NCBI GenBank assembly: GCA_905221605.1 | Contig: CAJNDS010001946.1 | Coordinates: 186,001-250,000, forward strand | DNA: 64,000 nucleotides | Direction of reading: 5' to 3' | Origin: Symbiodinium natans | Lineage: Eukaryota > Sar > Dinophyceae > Suessiales > Symbiodiniaceae | In this document: one piece after another, positions 47,907 through 56,700 of the stretch | Layout: the number at the start of each line of letters is the position of its first letter | Position numbering within the stretch: position 1 is the first letter of the stretch | The notes under the pieces: generated by a model | Seen by the model: the letters and a program-made list of their open reading frames with translations, nothing else | Told to the model about the DNA's origin: nothing | Database searches by the model: none | Position numbers and translations under genes: made by a program

Positions 47907-48469
47907 TCAACCCCGGGCGAGTGCCTCTTGTAGGGTCGTAGGATGTCGTAGGTGGCCCCCGACCCTTTGGCCGTCGTCTGCAGTTGCAGCAAGGCGGGGA
48001 AAAAAAAAACATGCGAAATGGCTCGCAACCTGCCCAGGCACATCCAGGCACTCCAACACCGCTTCATCGAGCGCAGCTGCGAAGGAGGCAGTATCCCGCA
48101 GGAGGTAAATCCAACGAGGGCCAGCACAGAAGAGCAACAACAGCCACGAGCACTGCAGATCCTGAACGTCCGGCAGCCAAGACGGCACGCATGTAGGCCG
48201 CACAAATGCTTGGCATGTGCCTCCTCCAGCGCGGGTGCCGACAGGGCTGCCCAAAACGAGCTGTCCTTGTTTCGCCGCCGGCAGGTTCCAGTCCCCTGGC
48301 CAACACGAGACGCCGTCCTCTGCGGGCAGGATCGCCACGACCAGTTCCCCTGCAACACTTCGCGTGCGTCGGCATCGTAGAAAAGGTATCGGCTACTGCG
48401 GGCATAGAACATGGTGGCGAAGGGGATCAAGCCGGAAAGCTGAGCATGATCGCGAAGGCCGCCAAGCAC
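47907..48469 (-). pseudogene. LINE-family fragment e (RT region, inverted)
   Basis: Starts LRDHAQLSGLIPFATMFYAR and SSRYLFYDADAREV, then after a frame change GVSCWPGDWNLPAAKQGQ, LVLGSPVGTR and WLLLLFCAGPRWIYLLRDT. These correspond to segments of fragment d (for example VVLGAPLGS and WLLLHFCAATRANFLLRM), but on the opposite strand. The copy is short, frameshifted and lacks the palm motif. Confidence 0.65.
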
Positions 48470-48519
48470 GCTTGCTCGGGAGATTTGGTCGTGAGCCCAC
48501 GCCGACTAGGCGCAAACTA

Positions 48520-49745
48520 GTAGGACCTCTGGTTGCCGTCGGCTACGGCGCATTGGCACGCGGCGTACTGAGCTTTCTGGGCGGATACCATCGGGGCGCT
48601 CAAGGATTGCGCCCGATGCTCGGGGAGGCATCTGCCATGCCGCCCAGCACGAGGGAGGCAGATGCAGCTGCATGGCTCCGCCTTCAGGGTTTTGAGGCGC
48701 CCACGTGGACGTTCTTGATACATGGCGCCGCGCCCTCGCACGCGGCAGGGGCGGACGATGGCGGCCCCGCTAAGCACGCGCAAAGGCTGGCAGCGTTGCG
48801 CCGGGGCTGCAGTGGAGAAGCGCGCTCGGGCTGTTTTATTCAGACCTTGATCCGGCATCTCAAGCGCTGCTGCTGTTCCAAAGCGCTCCCGTTTTGCCAT
48901 GTTTTGCCCACAGGCCGGATTTCACCGTCCCCAGCAACGAATTCCGGATCATGCTCCTACGCCGTCTCCACGTACCGCTTCCGTTGGCACCGCAGCAATG
49001 CCGCTGTGAAGGGGCGTTGGAAGAGATGTGGAGACCACAGTCAGCGTGCGCTCAACCCCGCGGCCCAACGAACAGATCCCCTGGAGCGAGCTGCGGCCTG
49101 CGTTTGCCAAGAAGCAGGAGCACGCGTAGCGGCCAGCACTGCGCTACCCAGAGACTCCAATATCCCTTATTTAAGGAATATTCCTTAAATGATAATAGGA
49201 TCCCTAGTATGATTTGAGGTATAATCCTTAATTAAGGGATATTGGAGTCTCTGGGTACGCAACATGAATCTGGACCTTTCCACCAGCGCGGCGCATAGAA
49301 GTTGTCGCCAATGGACTGCCCATCTAGCGGGGGGTGCAGGCGGCTGTCGACACCCGCTTGTTAGCCCAGTTCAACGTAGTGGGCTGGTTGCGACGCTGTG
49401 CCTGGACTCGCGCTCCAACGCCGCACCTGCCCTGAGCTCCGCCCCAACTGGCGTGGCAGGTGCCGCCTAGTCGTATTCGGCCTCAAAGTGGGCGGATGCT
49501 TTGGAACAGAGTTGCTCGGCTTCTTGCGGCTGGCGCGGGCATGGAGCTTAACAGCGGGGCGCGTGCTCGTCCGCTGGACAGGCCTTTTCTTCTGCGGCGC
49601 TGCGGGCGCATGCAGCCACTCTGCTGGAGTTGCCGGCATGCCCCGTCGACCCCAGCAACGGCACCAAAGTCCCCATTGGCAACTTGTTGGTGGAGCCTCC
49701 GTAGTTGCCAACCCGGACCCCAGTCGAGCAGACGTAAAACAAGTG
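48520..49745 (+). pseudogene. LINE-family fragment f (C-terminal part) carrying a MITE
   Basis: Reads LQGFEAPTWTFL, then FRIMLLRRLHVPLPLAPQQC (about 48,940-49,000), then VCQEAGARVAASTALR, where it is interrupted by the MITE at 49,147-49,255. It resumes as NMNLDLSTS, RRIEVVANGLPI-like sequence and RRCRLVVFG-like sequence to about 49,745. Removing the MITE and one TA rejoins ALR and NMNLDLS in frame, so the LINE fragment was there first. Other frameshifts and stops mark it as dead. Confidence 0.7.
49147..49255. mobile_element. foldback MITE, 109 bp, TA target duplication (Tc1/mariner-like)
   Basis: The terminal inverted repeats are perfect: the left arm, 49,147-49,169 (CCCAGAGACTCCAATATCC and 4 more bases), is the exact reverse complement of the right arm at 49,233-49,255. 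TA dinucleotides flank both sides (49,145-49,146 and 49,256-49,257), the usual Tc1/mariner target. Just inside the left arm is a second, perfect 20-bp palindrome (49,170-49,189, TTTAAGGAATATTCCTTAAA). The element is AT-rich and non-coding, unlike the GC-rich LINE that it sits in. Confidence 0.85.
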
Positions 49746-51213
49746 TGAAAAAAACAAATTTGATGTTCAAGCTGCATTTTCCAGCTGCGCAATGGGGGAG
49801 TTTAAAACTTGACGAACGACGAACTGCTGTTGAACAGGCATGCCCGAAGAAAGCGCGAAGAGCACTCGTTGGACACGGTTATCAGATGCAGCATAACTTG
49901 CAACTTGCAAGCAAGTTGCAAGATCTCTCTTAGGCCCATTGGCCGTGCGGAAAGCCCAATGGCCACAATGTGCATAAGCACATATGCGAAACAATCATCC
50001 AATCTAAGAGACTGCATCCACCAACCCCAATTACAACCATGAGTTGTGAGAAAACCAAAAACAAAATTGCCAGGTGCGCGAGAAGTTGGCGCAAACACGA
50101 AAGAAGACAAATGAACCGACAAACCAAGAGCGCGAAGAACGCAAACTCTTCTCCGCGAAAGTTGGAGCTGCAAATTCGGTCGAGCACAGAGAGCCAGCCT
50201 GTGCAAACGCTGCTTGTCGCTTGGCATCTGTAATAAAATTCGTGCCGTTTTTTGGAAGTTCCACCGGCCAATAACAACGCGGCTTATGTTGCCCGTTGCC
50301 CTGTACAAGGCCGTTGCCGTTTTTTGCACAAGTACCACGATAGTCGCCGTCGAGAGATGCTGCTTTAAGCAGATTCGCCCTTGGCTGAGACACGGGTCCC
50401 CGGCCATCAAAGAAAGCAGATACTGGCGCAACAAAGCTACCACACATCAGATGCTTTAGCTCCAACTTTTTGGCTAGACTTGGTTAACGGCAGACAAGCA
50501 GTAAAAAGCTCAGCCGAACGGGAACACATGAAATTCAGGAAAGCCGTAGGTGGGGTGGAAGTCCGCAGCTAAAGGTCTGGCTTTGCTTGGAACCCTGCTC
50601 CAGGTAGCGGCCCCCTCTGGGACAGTCTGGAGGCGTAGGTGTGCTTAGTTCTGCGTTTGCTTTGTAGCTGGGGCCTTAGCATTGTGCAGTTTCTTGGCGC
50701 CCACTTGCAAGAAGAATCCATTGTACATCTCTGGATTGCACTTAGTGACGACATTGCAAGCTGCATTGCAACCAATTCTGCAACCACTTTTGCCTGAAGC
50801 TTTAAGACATTAACCACGCCCGCAGTTGATCATTAGGTTGCAAAGCGTTAAAAACCCAAGATGCCAAGCAAGGCACCAAGGATACAACCAAGCCAACTCA
50901 CACAAGTCCAAACCAAGCAAGCAAGCTCAGACACTCGGACAACACTTCTGTTTTGGCTTGCAGCACTCACACCAGTGCTCGTCACTTGAGCCAAAGTGGA
51001 AAACGTATCACAGCTCTCCAACTTGCCAGCTCGGCTTAAAAGACCTCCAAAACTACCCTCAAGTCACGAAACTCGACGAGAGTGGTTCCCTATGAGGCAA
51101 AACGTTCCTGCACCACTAATCGTACTCAGGCTACTGGGAAAACTTCAAAAGCTGAGCAGACTCCAAGCTATGCACACAAAACTGCAAACTGCAAAACTCA
51201 CCGTGTCGCACCC
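49746..51213. other. region without a recognised gene
   Basis: A 213-codon minus-strand frame at 49,802-50,443 and an overlapping 144-codon frame at 50,031-50,465 are open but have no recognised domain. If the fragment at 51.2-52.7 kb ends in an LTR, that LTR would begin near 51,247 and extend leftward into this stretch; without its partner LTR the end cannot be fixed. Confidence 0.4.
50985..50999 (-). other. candidate dinoflagellate spliced-leader relic
   Basis: On the minus strand the bases read CCACTTTGGCTCAAG, which differs at one position from the last 15 bases of the conserved dinoflagellate spliced leader as I remember it (CCATTTTGGCTCAAG). Such relics are known upstream of genes re-inserted from trans-spliced mRNA. 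No gene could be named downstream, and the site lies within the possible LTR of the adjacent Copia fragment. Confidence 0.3.
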
Positions 51214-52690
51214 TCACAGGATGACGCACAGTTCTCGAACTTCTACACCCCCCCTCGACACGGTGGGTGTCGGCTCGTCCACGCGCAAGTATTCCAAACA
51301 AAGCTCACAAGCAACGCGACGCTGCAGATTGCCTGGGTGGGAATTGCGCAGGGCGGGGCAATTGCTGCGAACATGAAAGGCATATCCATGCCGCGTAGTG
51401 ATAATTGCTCTCCGACTTTGCTCCATTGGAAGAAAGGTAAGAAGCTCACTCAGAGATAGAATATGGCGGTGACGCTGTCGGTATTGCTGCACAAAGATTC
51501 CAGCGAGGAAGCTGCCAAGCATCGCCAAGGAAAACATCGCAAGGAAGGCGATCAAACTGACCTTCCACCTGCTGCTGAGGAACCCATTGCATCCAGAGCT
51601 CTCGAACCCAAGTGCGCCTCACAGCGTTCTCAACCTCAACCATATCAGCCATGGCACGTCCTATGCTCTATACACCGTACCAAAGGCAAAGCAAAAGAGG
51701 AAAAACTTTGAGCAAATCTCGCGGTGTCATGCGTTTAACGCGTGCAAGAAAGCGTTCGTCAACTTCTCCGGGTAGTGTTGGGTATTCTTGAGATCGAAGT
51801 TGGCGGAATGTGGATGACCATCACCTGGGCACCGAAAGACCGACAAGCTGCGAGCAACCGACTCCATCGTCGTGATGACACGCCAACGTTTGTAGATCAA
51901 CTCGCCATCTCGACCACGCATGCCAAGCGAGCAACCGTCAACCAACACATCGTGCAACATGTAAGGTCGCGACTGCAGAAAACGGATAGTCTGGTTCCAT
52001 GACCAGTAAGCACAGGCTCGGGGCCACTCGATCGACCAAGCATGGACGTAGTCACACAGCGACATAAAAGCCTTCCACAGCTTCCTGTGTAGCGACCAGT
52101 GCCGTGCCAAGCGACCGCGTCTGTAGGCTGGATCACGTGCATGTAGATGCTGGTACAGGCAACCACCGGTGCACGGAGTACTAGCCCACAAGTAGACGAA
52201 ACCCCCCCTGCGGATGTGGAGAGTGCAGATCTGCTGAAGCTGCGCTGTAGTGGCCGGATCTCCGCCGTCATCTGCCTCACTGACAGTCAACACACCAACC
52301 CAGGAGCACGCTCGCGACGCAGCCAACATGCTCGACATGGGAGGCGCACAGAACTCAACCACCAACCACTTTGCAAACTCCATCAAACGATACCGATCTG
52401 CAAGAGATACATGATCCTTGCCAGCCACAGCAGCACCAAGCAAGCCAACGAAACACGCCAACTCACCAACGCAAGCTGCAACAGTGACTTCAGACAAACC
52501 AAGGCTCAACATGTGCTTCAACGTAGTCCGGGCATCTAACGATTTTGTGAAGAGGTCTGCGACGTTGGAGGCTCCTCGCACTCCGAAGATGAAGAGAAGT
52601 CGCTGTCGGAGCTGATCTTGTATAAAGCTTTTTTTGCTTTGCAGCGCAATGCCATGTCTGGCACCTTGCGAGTCCGAAGCAGACACTGTG
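51214..52690 (-). pseudogene. decayed Copia fragment: end of RNase H, methyltransferase-like domain, membrane and His/Cys tail
   Basis: Begins inside RNase H (SDSQGARHGIAL, GVRGASNVADLFTKSLDA) and continues without a stop into a domain with FVYLWASTPCTGG, IEWPRACAYW, VDGCSLGMRGRDGELIYK and CPGDGHPHSANFD, ending at a stop at 51,727. These read as strongly derived C5-methyltransferase motifs: the Pro-Cys loop, a Glu-Trp-Pro in place of Glu-Asn, and the late Arg/Lys-rich motif. After frame changes, the frame at 51,214-51,555 has a membrane helix (AFLAMFSLAMLGSFLAGIFV) and FHVRSNCPALRN...ACELCLEYL. The 5' part (gag to RT) is gone. A purine run GAGGGGGGG at about 51,248-51,256 may be its polypurine tract. 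Confidence 0.65.
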
Positions 52691-52918
52691 GTCCGGCTGC
52701 ATGAGAGCAGCGAGCTAAGCTCCTAACTACAAAAGACTTGTGGCCCCGGCACGAATGCCCAAGCAGGCCAACCACGGAAAACGAGTGAAAAGAAAGGAGT
52801 CCGACACCCATAGCACTGCACTTTCGCTCGTCAGCGCGCGACAGTGACATGCGACATGTAAGCGGCAAGAGGAAAGGCGTCCCATTCCAAAAGCCACATG
52901 TGCATGCAGGGCCGTAAC

Positions 52919-53446
52919 TCAGCTAGACGCATCTGTGAAGCAGGCCTTGGAATATATCAGGATGTACACATTGAGTGAAAGCTGTACAGCATCCTTCTGA
53001 AGAAGAGGTTTTGCAGTGGTATGATCGTCCGTGTAATATCGTCTGTCTTCACTCATAAGAACAGCTCTGTAGTGCCCAGAAGTGGGGTGTGGACCAAGAT
53101 GAACAATGCAGGCATGAAGTCTGTACAGCTGTCTGGTGGTCACGAGGTCAACGTCGAACACCGGGACGCTTAACGTGCTGGTGATATCAACAGGGCAACT
53201 ACTTTTTTGCAATGACTCTTCTTCAACGCCAAAACGATTGAGTTGCACAATCAGGTGCGATGGCGCTGTCAGCAATCCCGCAAATCCGGCCTGAGCATGC
53301 CATTGGTCCAACAGGGCTTGAGGTGTGCAGTGAGCTGAGAGGGGAACCGATAGAAGAAGTGGCATTGTGCTGCCAGCCTCCTCAATGCTGATACGTCCCT
53401 CAGCAAGAACTCGTCGCTGCCAGTGGCCCTCGTAGTATTCTGCAAA
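52919..53446 (-). pseudogene. C-terminal half of a ubiquitin-specific protease, cut off by the Copia insertion
   Basis: Encodes the second half of a USP (UCH) catalytic domain: FAEYYEGHWQRRVLAEG, LIVQLNRFGVEEES, the histidine box SGHYRAVLMSEDRRYYTDDH (catalytic His codon 53,072-53,074) and the final strand NVYILIYSKA, then a stop at 52,919. The catalytic cysteine is 10 kb away on the other side of the element (63,421-63,423). The reading frame at the break matches that of the N-terminal half once the element and one target duplication are ignored, so the gene or gene copy was open here before insertion. As it stands the fragment cannot be an active protease unless the element is removed. Confidence 0.8.
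53442..53446. repeat. target-site duplication GCAAA (left)
   Basis: GCAAA directly left of the LTR edge at 53,447, repeated at 63,194-63,198 directly right of the other LTR edge at 63,193. Five base pairs is the usual Ty1/Copia target duplication. Confidence 0.85.
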
Positions 53447-53737
53447 CTCCTGGTTGGAGGTCCCAGGAGGCATGGAATCTGCAGGGTTGGCCATGGCTTG
53501 TAGAGCTCACTCGAATTTCCCTTTTCCACAACAGCAACGACACGAAATCCTTGGTCTTACTCGTTCAGGTGCTATACCTGCGATGCCTGGTACATGTAAA
53601 AACTGCGTCTGCGTGCCCACACCGGGCCATGTGTTTCCTTGCCCTTCACGGGCCTCGTTGTTGCCCTTCACCGGGCTTGGACCGCTTGACAGCGACATGC
53701 ACCCTCTTCTTCCCGGAAAAACGTGAGCACACCAGCA
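53447..53737 (-). repeat. 3' LTR of the Copia element (291 bp)
   Basis: By eye, identical to the 5' LTR except for one additional 10-bp block, CACCGGGCTT (about 53,669-53,678), that looks like a local slippage copy. In element orientation it begins TGCTGGTGTGC and ends CAACCAGGAG, so it starts with TG but does not end with CA. It contains the same ATG and 16-codon leader (MANPADSMPPGTSNQE) as the 5' LTR, which here runs into the USP fragment. Near-identity means a recent insertion. Confidence 0.9.
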
Positions 53738-53751
53738 CTCCTCCTCGCCTT
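53738..53751 (-). other. polypurine tract of the Copia element
   Basis: On the element strand AAGGCGAGGAGGAG lies directly before the first base (TG) of the 3' LTR, the required place for plus-strand DNA priming. Its adjacency independently confirms the LTR edge at 53,737. Confidence 0.8.
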
Positions 53752-53789
53752 GTGGGCTCGCTGCCCACTAGGTGTCTCATTCGGGGTGC

Positions 53790-56700
53790 TCAATGTCCAT
53801 CATGTCGGCGTAGCAGAGCATCATTGAAAGGTCTACGGTAGTACAAGGGGTAGCGCTCCAAACAAAACGAACAAACCTGGTACTCCGTCACGCGCGACCG
53901 GACTTCCCTCATTCCACGGCAGTGGAACAAGTGCACCTTTTCTCCACGTTCAGACTTGTAGAAGACACCTGTGAAGAGCTCGAAGTCGTACTCGGGGCTC
54001 TGCCTCGTACGAGGCGGGTCGGGCACTTGGCCCACTTGTGTTTCCTCGGCAACCGCCGTGGTTGTCCGAGCTGGCTCCACATTTTCCACCAATCGTGTAG
54101 TTGGCGCAGTAGCTGACGACGACGATGACATAGCCACAGGGGAGCCCTGACTCACAGGAGGCGAGGACTGCACCTCTTCCGCCCGCAATCCCATCAGCTC
54201 CTCTTGAAGGGCTCTCGTTGTCTGATCTCGGATTCGCAGAAGTCTCCGGGCCCTTCGGACTGTAGCCTCATCACTACCACAGCATCTTCCAAGGCACCAC
54301 TTCATCACCTCCCAGATTCCAATCATCGCCACACCACAAAGCACCATCAAGCCATAGAACTCGATTCCAGCGTCGTAGGGCAAAGGGTCCTTCTTAGGCT
54401 GCTGGGGCAGCTCTGCTCCCTGCGTGCCCTTTACCAAGGCACATACCACCAACATCATCATGATCCTCATCTGGTTGAAGCGAACCTCCGACTCCGGCAC
54501 CTTGATCCCATTCAGGATCACCTCCTTCGGGCCCTCCAGGAACTCTCCAACTGTCATCATCTTCCAAAGAACACGAAGATCACGCAGTCGTGGTGCAGGA
54601 ACTGCCTTCGTTCCCATGTCCGCCGCCTGCACCTCCCCCGGGGAGTGCTTCAGCTCCAGACGCCCCGACGCTGTCTCCTGACGCAGGAATCGCGCCCGTA
54701 TCCTAAGGTGACGTGTCTTCCAGCTTCCTGGGGAACTTGACGCGAGCCCCAGTGCCGCCAGGTTGTCGATCAACATGGTGACGTCCACCTTCGGATGAAT
54801 CTCCTTGATCCACTCCTTGATGCTCATGGCTTGCTGGTAGGCATTGATGACCTCATACAACTCCGCCTCCGCCACCGAGAGAGATATCACGGGTTGTCGC
54901 GCCATTCTCCAAGCCACAAATCCTCCATGCAACATCGTCGCAGCACATCCGAAGCTGCGTCCGCCTCCCGGCGCATAGCTGGCGTCTGAATAAGCCAGCA
55001 CAGTCGGTCCTGTGCCATCGTAGGTCAAGCCGAGGTCCACGGTGTCACGAAGATAGCGCAACACCATGCGCCCCAGTTTCAGCGCAGCCTCAGGACATCG
55101 GGTAGCGGCACTGCATACATGAGCCACAGCAAAGCTCACGTCAGGTCGAGTACGCATACTGAGCCATAACAGCTCTCCAGCCAGTTTCTGAGCAGCATGC
55201 ACCGCCGAAGGATCCGGTTCTGCCTCCTCGGCTCCATCCTCCGGCTCGGGGACCTGCGGCATTGCCTCCCGGGTTGCAGGTACCAACGACGGAGTCCACG
55301 TTTCCACACCATGCTCACGCAAGAGATCTCCAATGTAGCCCCCTTGACACACGTGATAGGCGATCCCTCCGTCCTTCATCTTGCTGCGTATCTCCATTCC
55401 CAGGTAGCGCACAGGGTCCTTTCCCACAAACTCCAGCGGACTGCATTTCCATCCAGCGCCCTCCTCCTCAGTTCCATTCACCAGCCATGAGTACATCTCC
55501 TCGATGTGGGCCCGCTTGCCGAGGAACAACACGTCATCGACATAAACCACCATCATCGCGATGGTCTCCTGTGGATCATCCACCGGATGCAAACGCCACA
55601 CCGACTCGTCCGTTTCAAGCTGCGTGAACTTCATGTCGCGCCCATCCACCGTCAGGCGGGCGTTGCGAATCCGCCTGTCCCGAAAGATTCCCCACAGACG
55701 AGGAGCCTCTCGCAAGCCATACAAGACTCGATCCACCTTGTACGCTGTTCCCGGGGGCACCACACCAGCTTCCACCAGAATCTTCGGAGCCGTCACCGCG
55801 TATTGCGTAGCACTCTCCGTCATCGGTGTCAAGGTGAAGGCGCTGTTAATGTCCGTTCCAGCTGCTTCCCAGTTTCGACTCGCCGCAGTCGCCAGTGAAC
55901 ATCTCACACTCTCGGCCTTTGCATTCGCGGTGTAGAGCTCCATGGTGTCACCATCCTTGACAAAATTCCCGCATATTACGAAACGGGTTTTCCGTTTGTA
56001 TTTGCTCTGATGCGCATCCTCCGGCGGCTTCACCGTAAACACAGTTTTGCCCGGCACCAAGATCAACTCACCCGCTTCAGATTGCCGCTTTGCCTGAGAC
56101 AAAGGTATTGGTCTCAAAGTCCCGGATGTCTCCAGCGTCGCGACCTCCTTCTTCATGCTCGGCACCCAGTCGGTCAAGTGCTCTCTTACCTCCTGCAGGC
56201 TGACATTGTGCACCACTTCCAAGGGCCCTTCAAGTCCTTGCAGCAGCTGCTCCACATTCTGGGTCACCGCTTCCTCCACCGAAACCTTGTTCACACGCAG
56301 CATTTTCAAGCGAACTTCATCCACATGAGCTTGGTTGTCCTGCATGAGATAGAGCTCCATGTAGGCGACGGTCTCTTCCAGGTTGTCGATGACGGTCTTC
56401 ACATGCTCATCCACAATGCCCGTCTGCCTCTCTTGTCTTTCCCATATCTCCCTTTCTTCCTCCAGCAGTTCTCGTGCCCATAGAAGTCGTTCTTGTACTC
56501 TTTCACGAACATGGTCCTGGACGGGGAACGTTGGTGTTGCGCTCAATTCACCCTCGCCTCCATCCCCTTCACGCACAAACTTCATTGTCCAGTGCACTCC
56601 CAGCTCCACATGTCCCCCGGGTACATGAACACTTTCATTCCAACCACCACCCTTCTCGATGTCGTTCCCCTGCAATACTTTCTGCTGCGGCTCCTGAACA

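Noticed and set aside
51050-51256. Definite 3' LTR for the decayed Copia fragment
   Set aside because: A purine run followed by TGTAGAAG suggests an LTR start, but no partner LTR exists in the window to prove it or set its end.
53830-54470. Envelope-like protein at the end of the Copia polyprotein
   Set aside because: There are hydrophobic segments and a His/Cys cluster, but no separate ORF, no sizeable external domain and no fusion-peptide-like arrangement; a membrane or zinc module is all that can be claimed.
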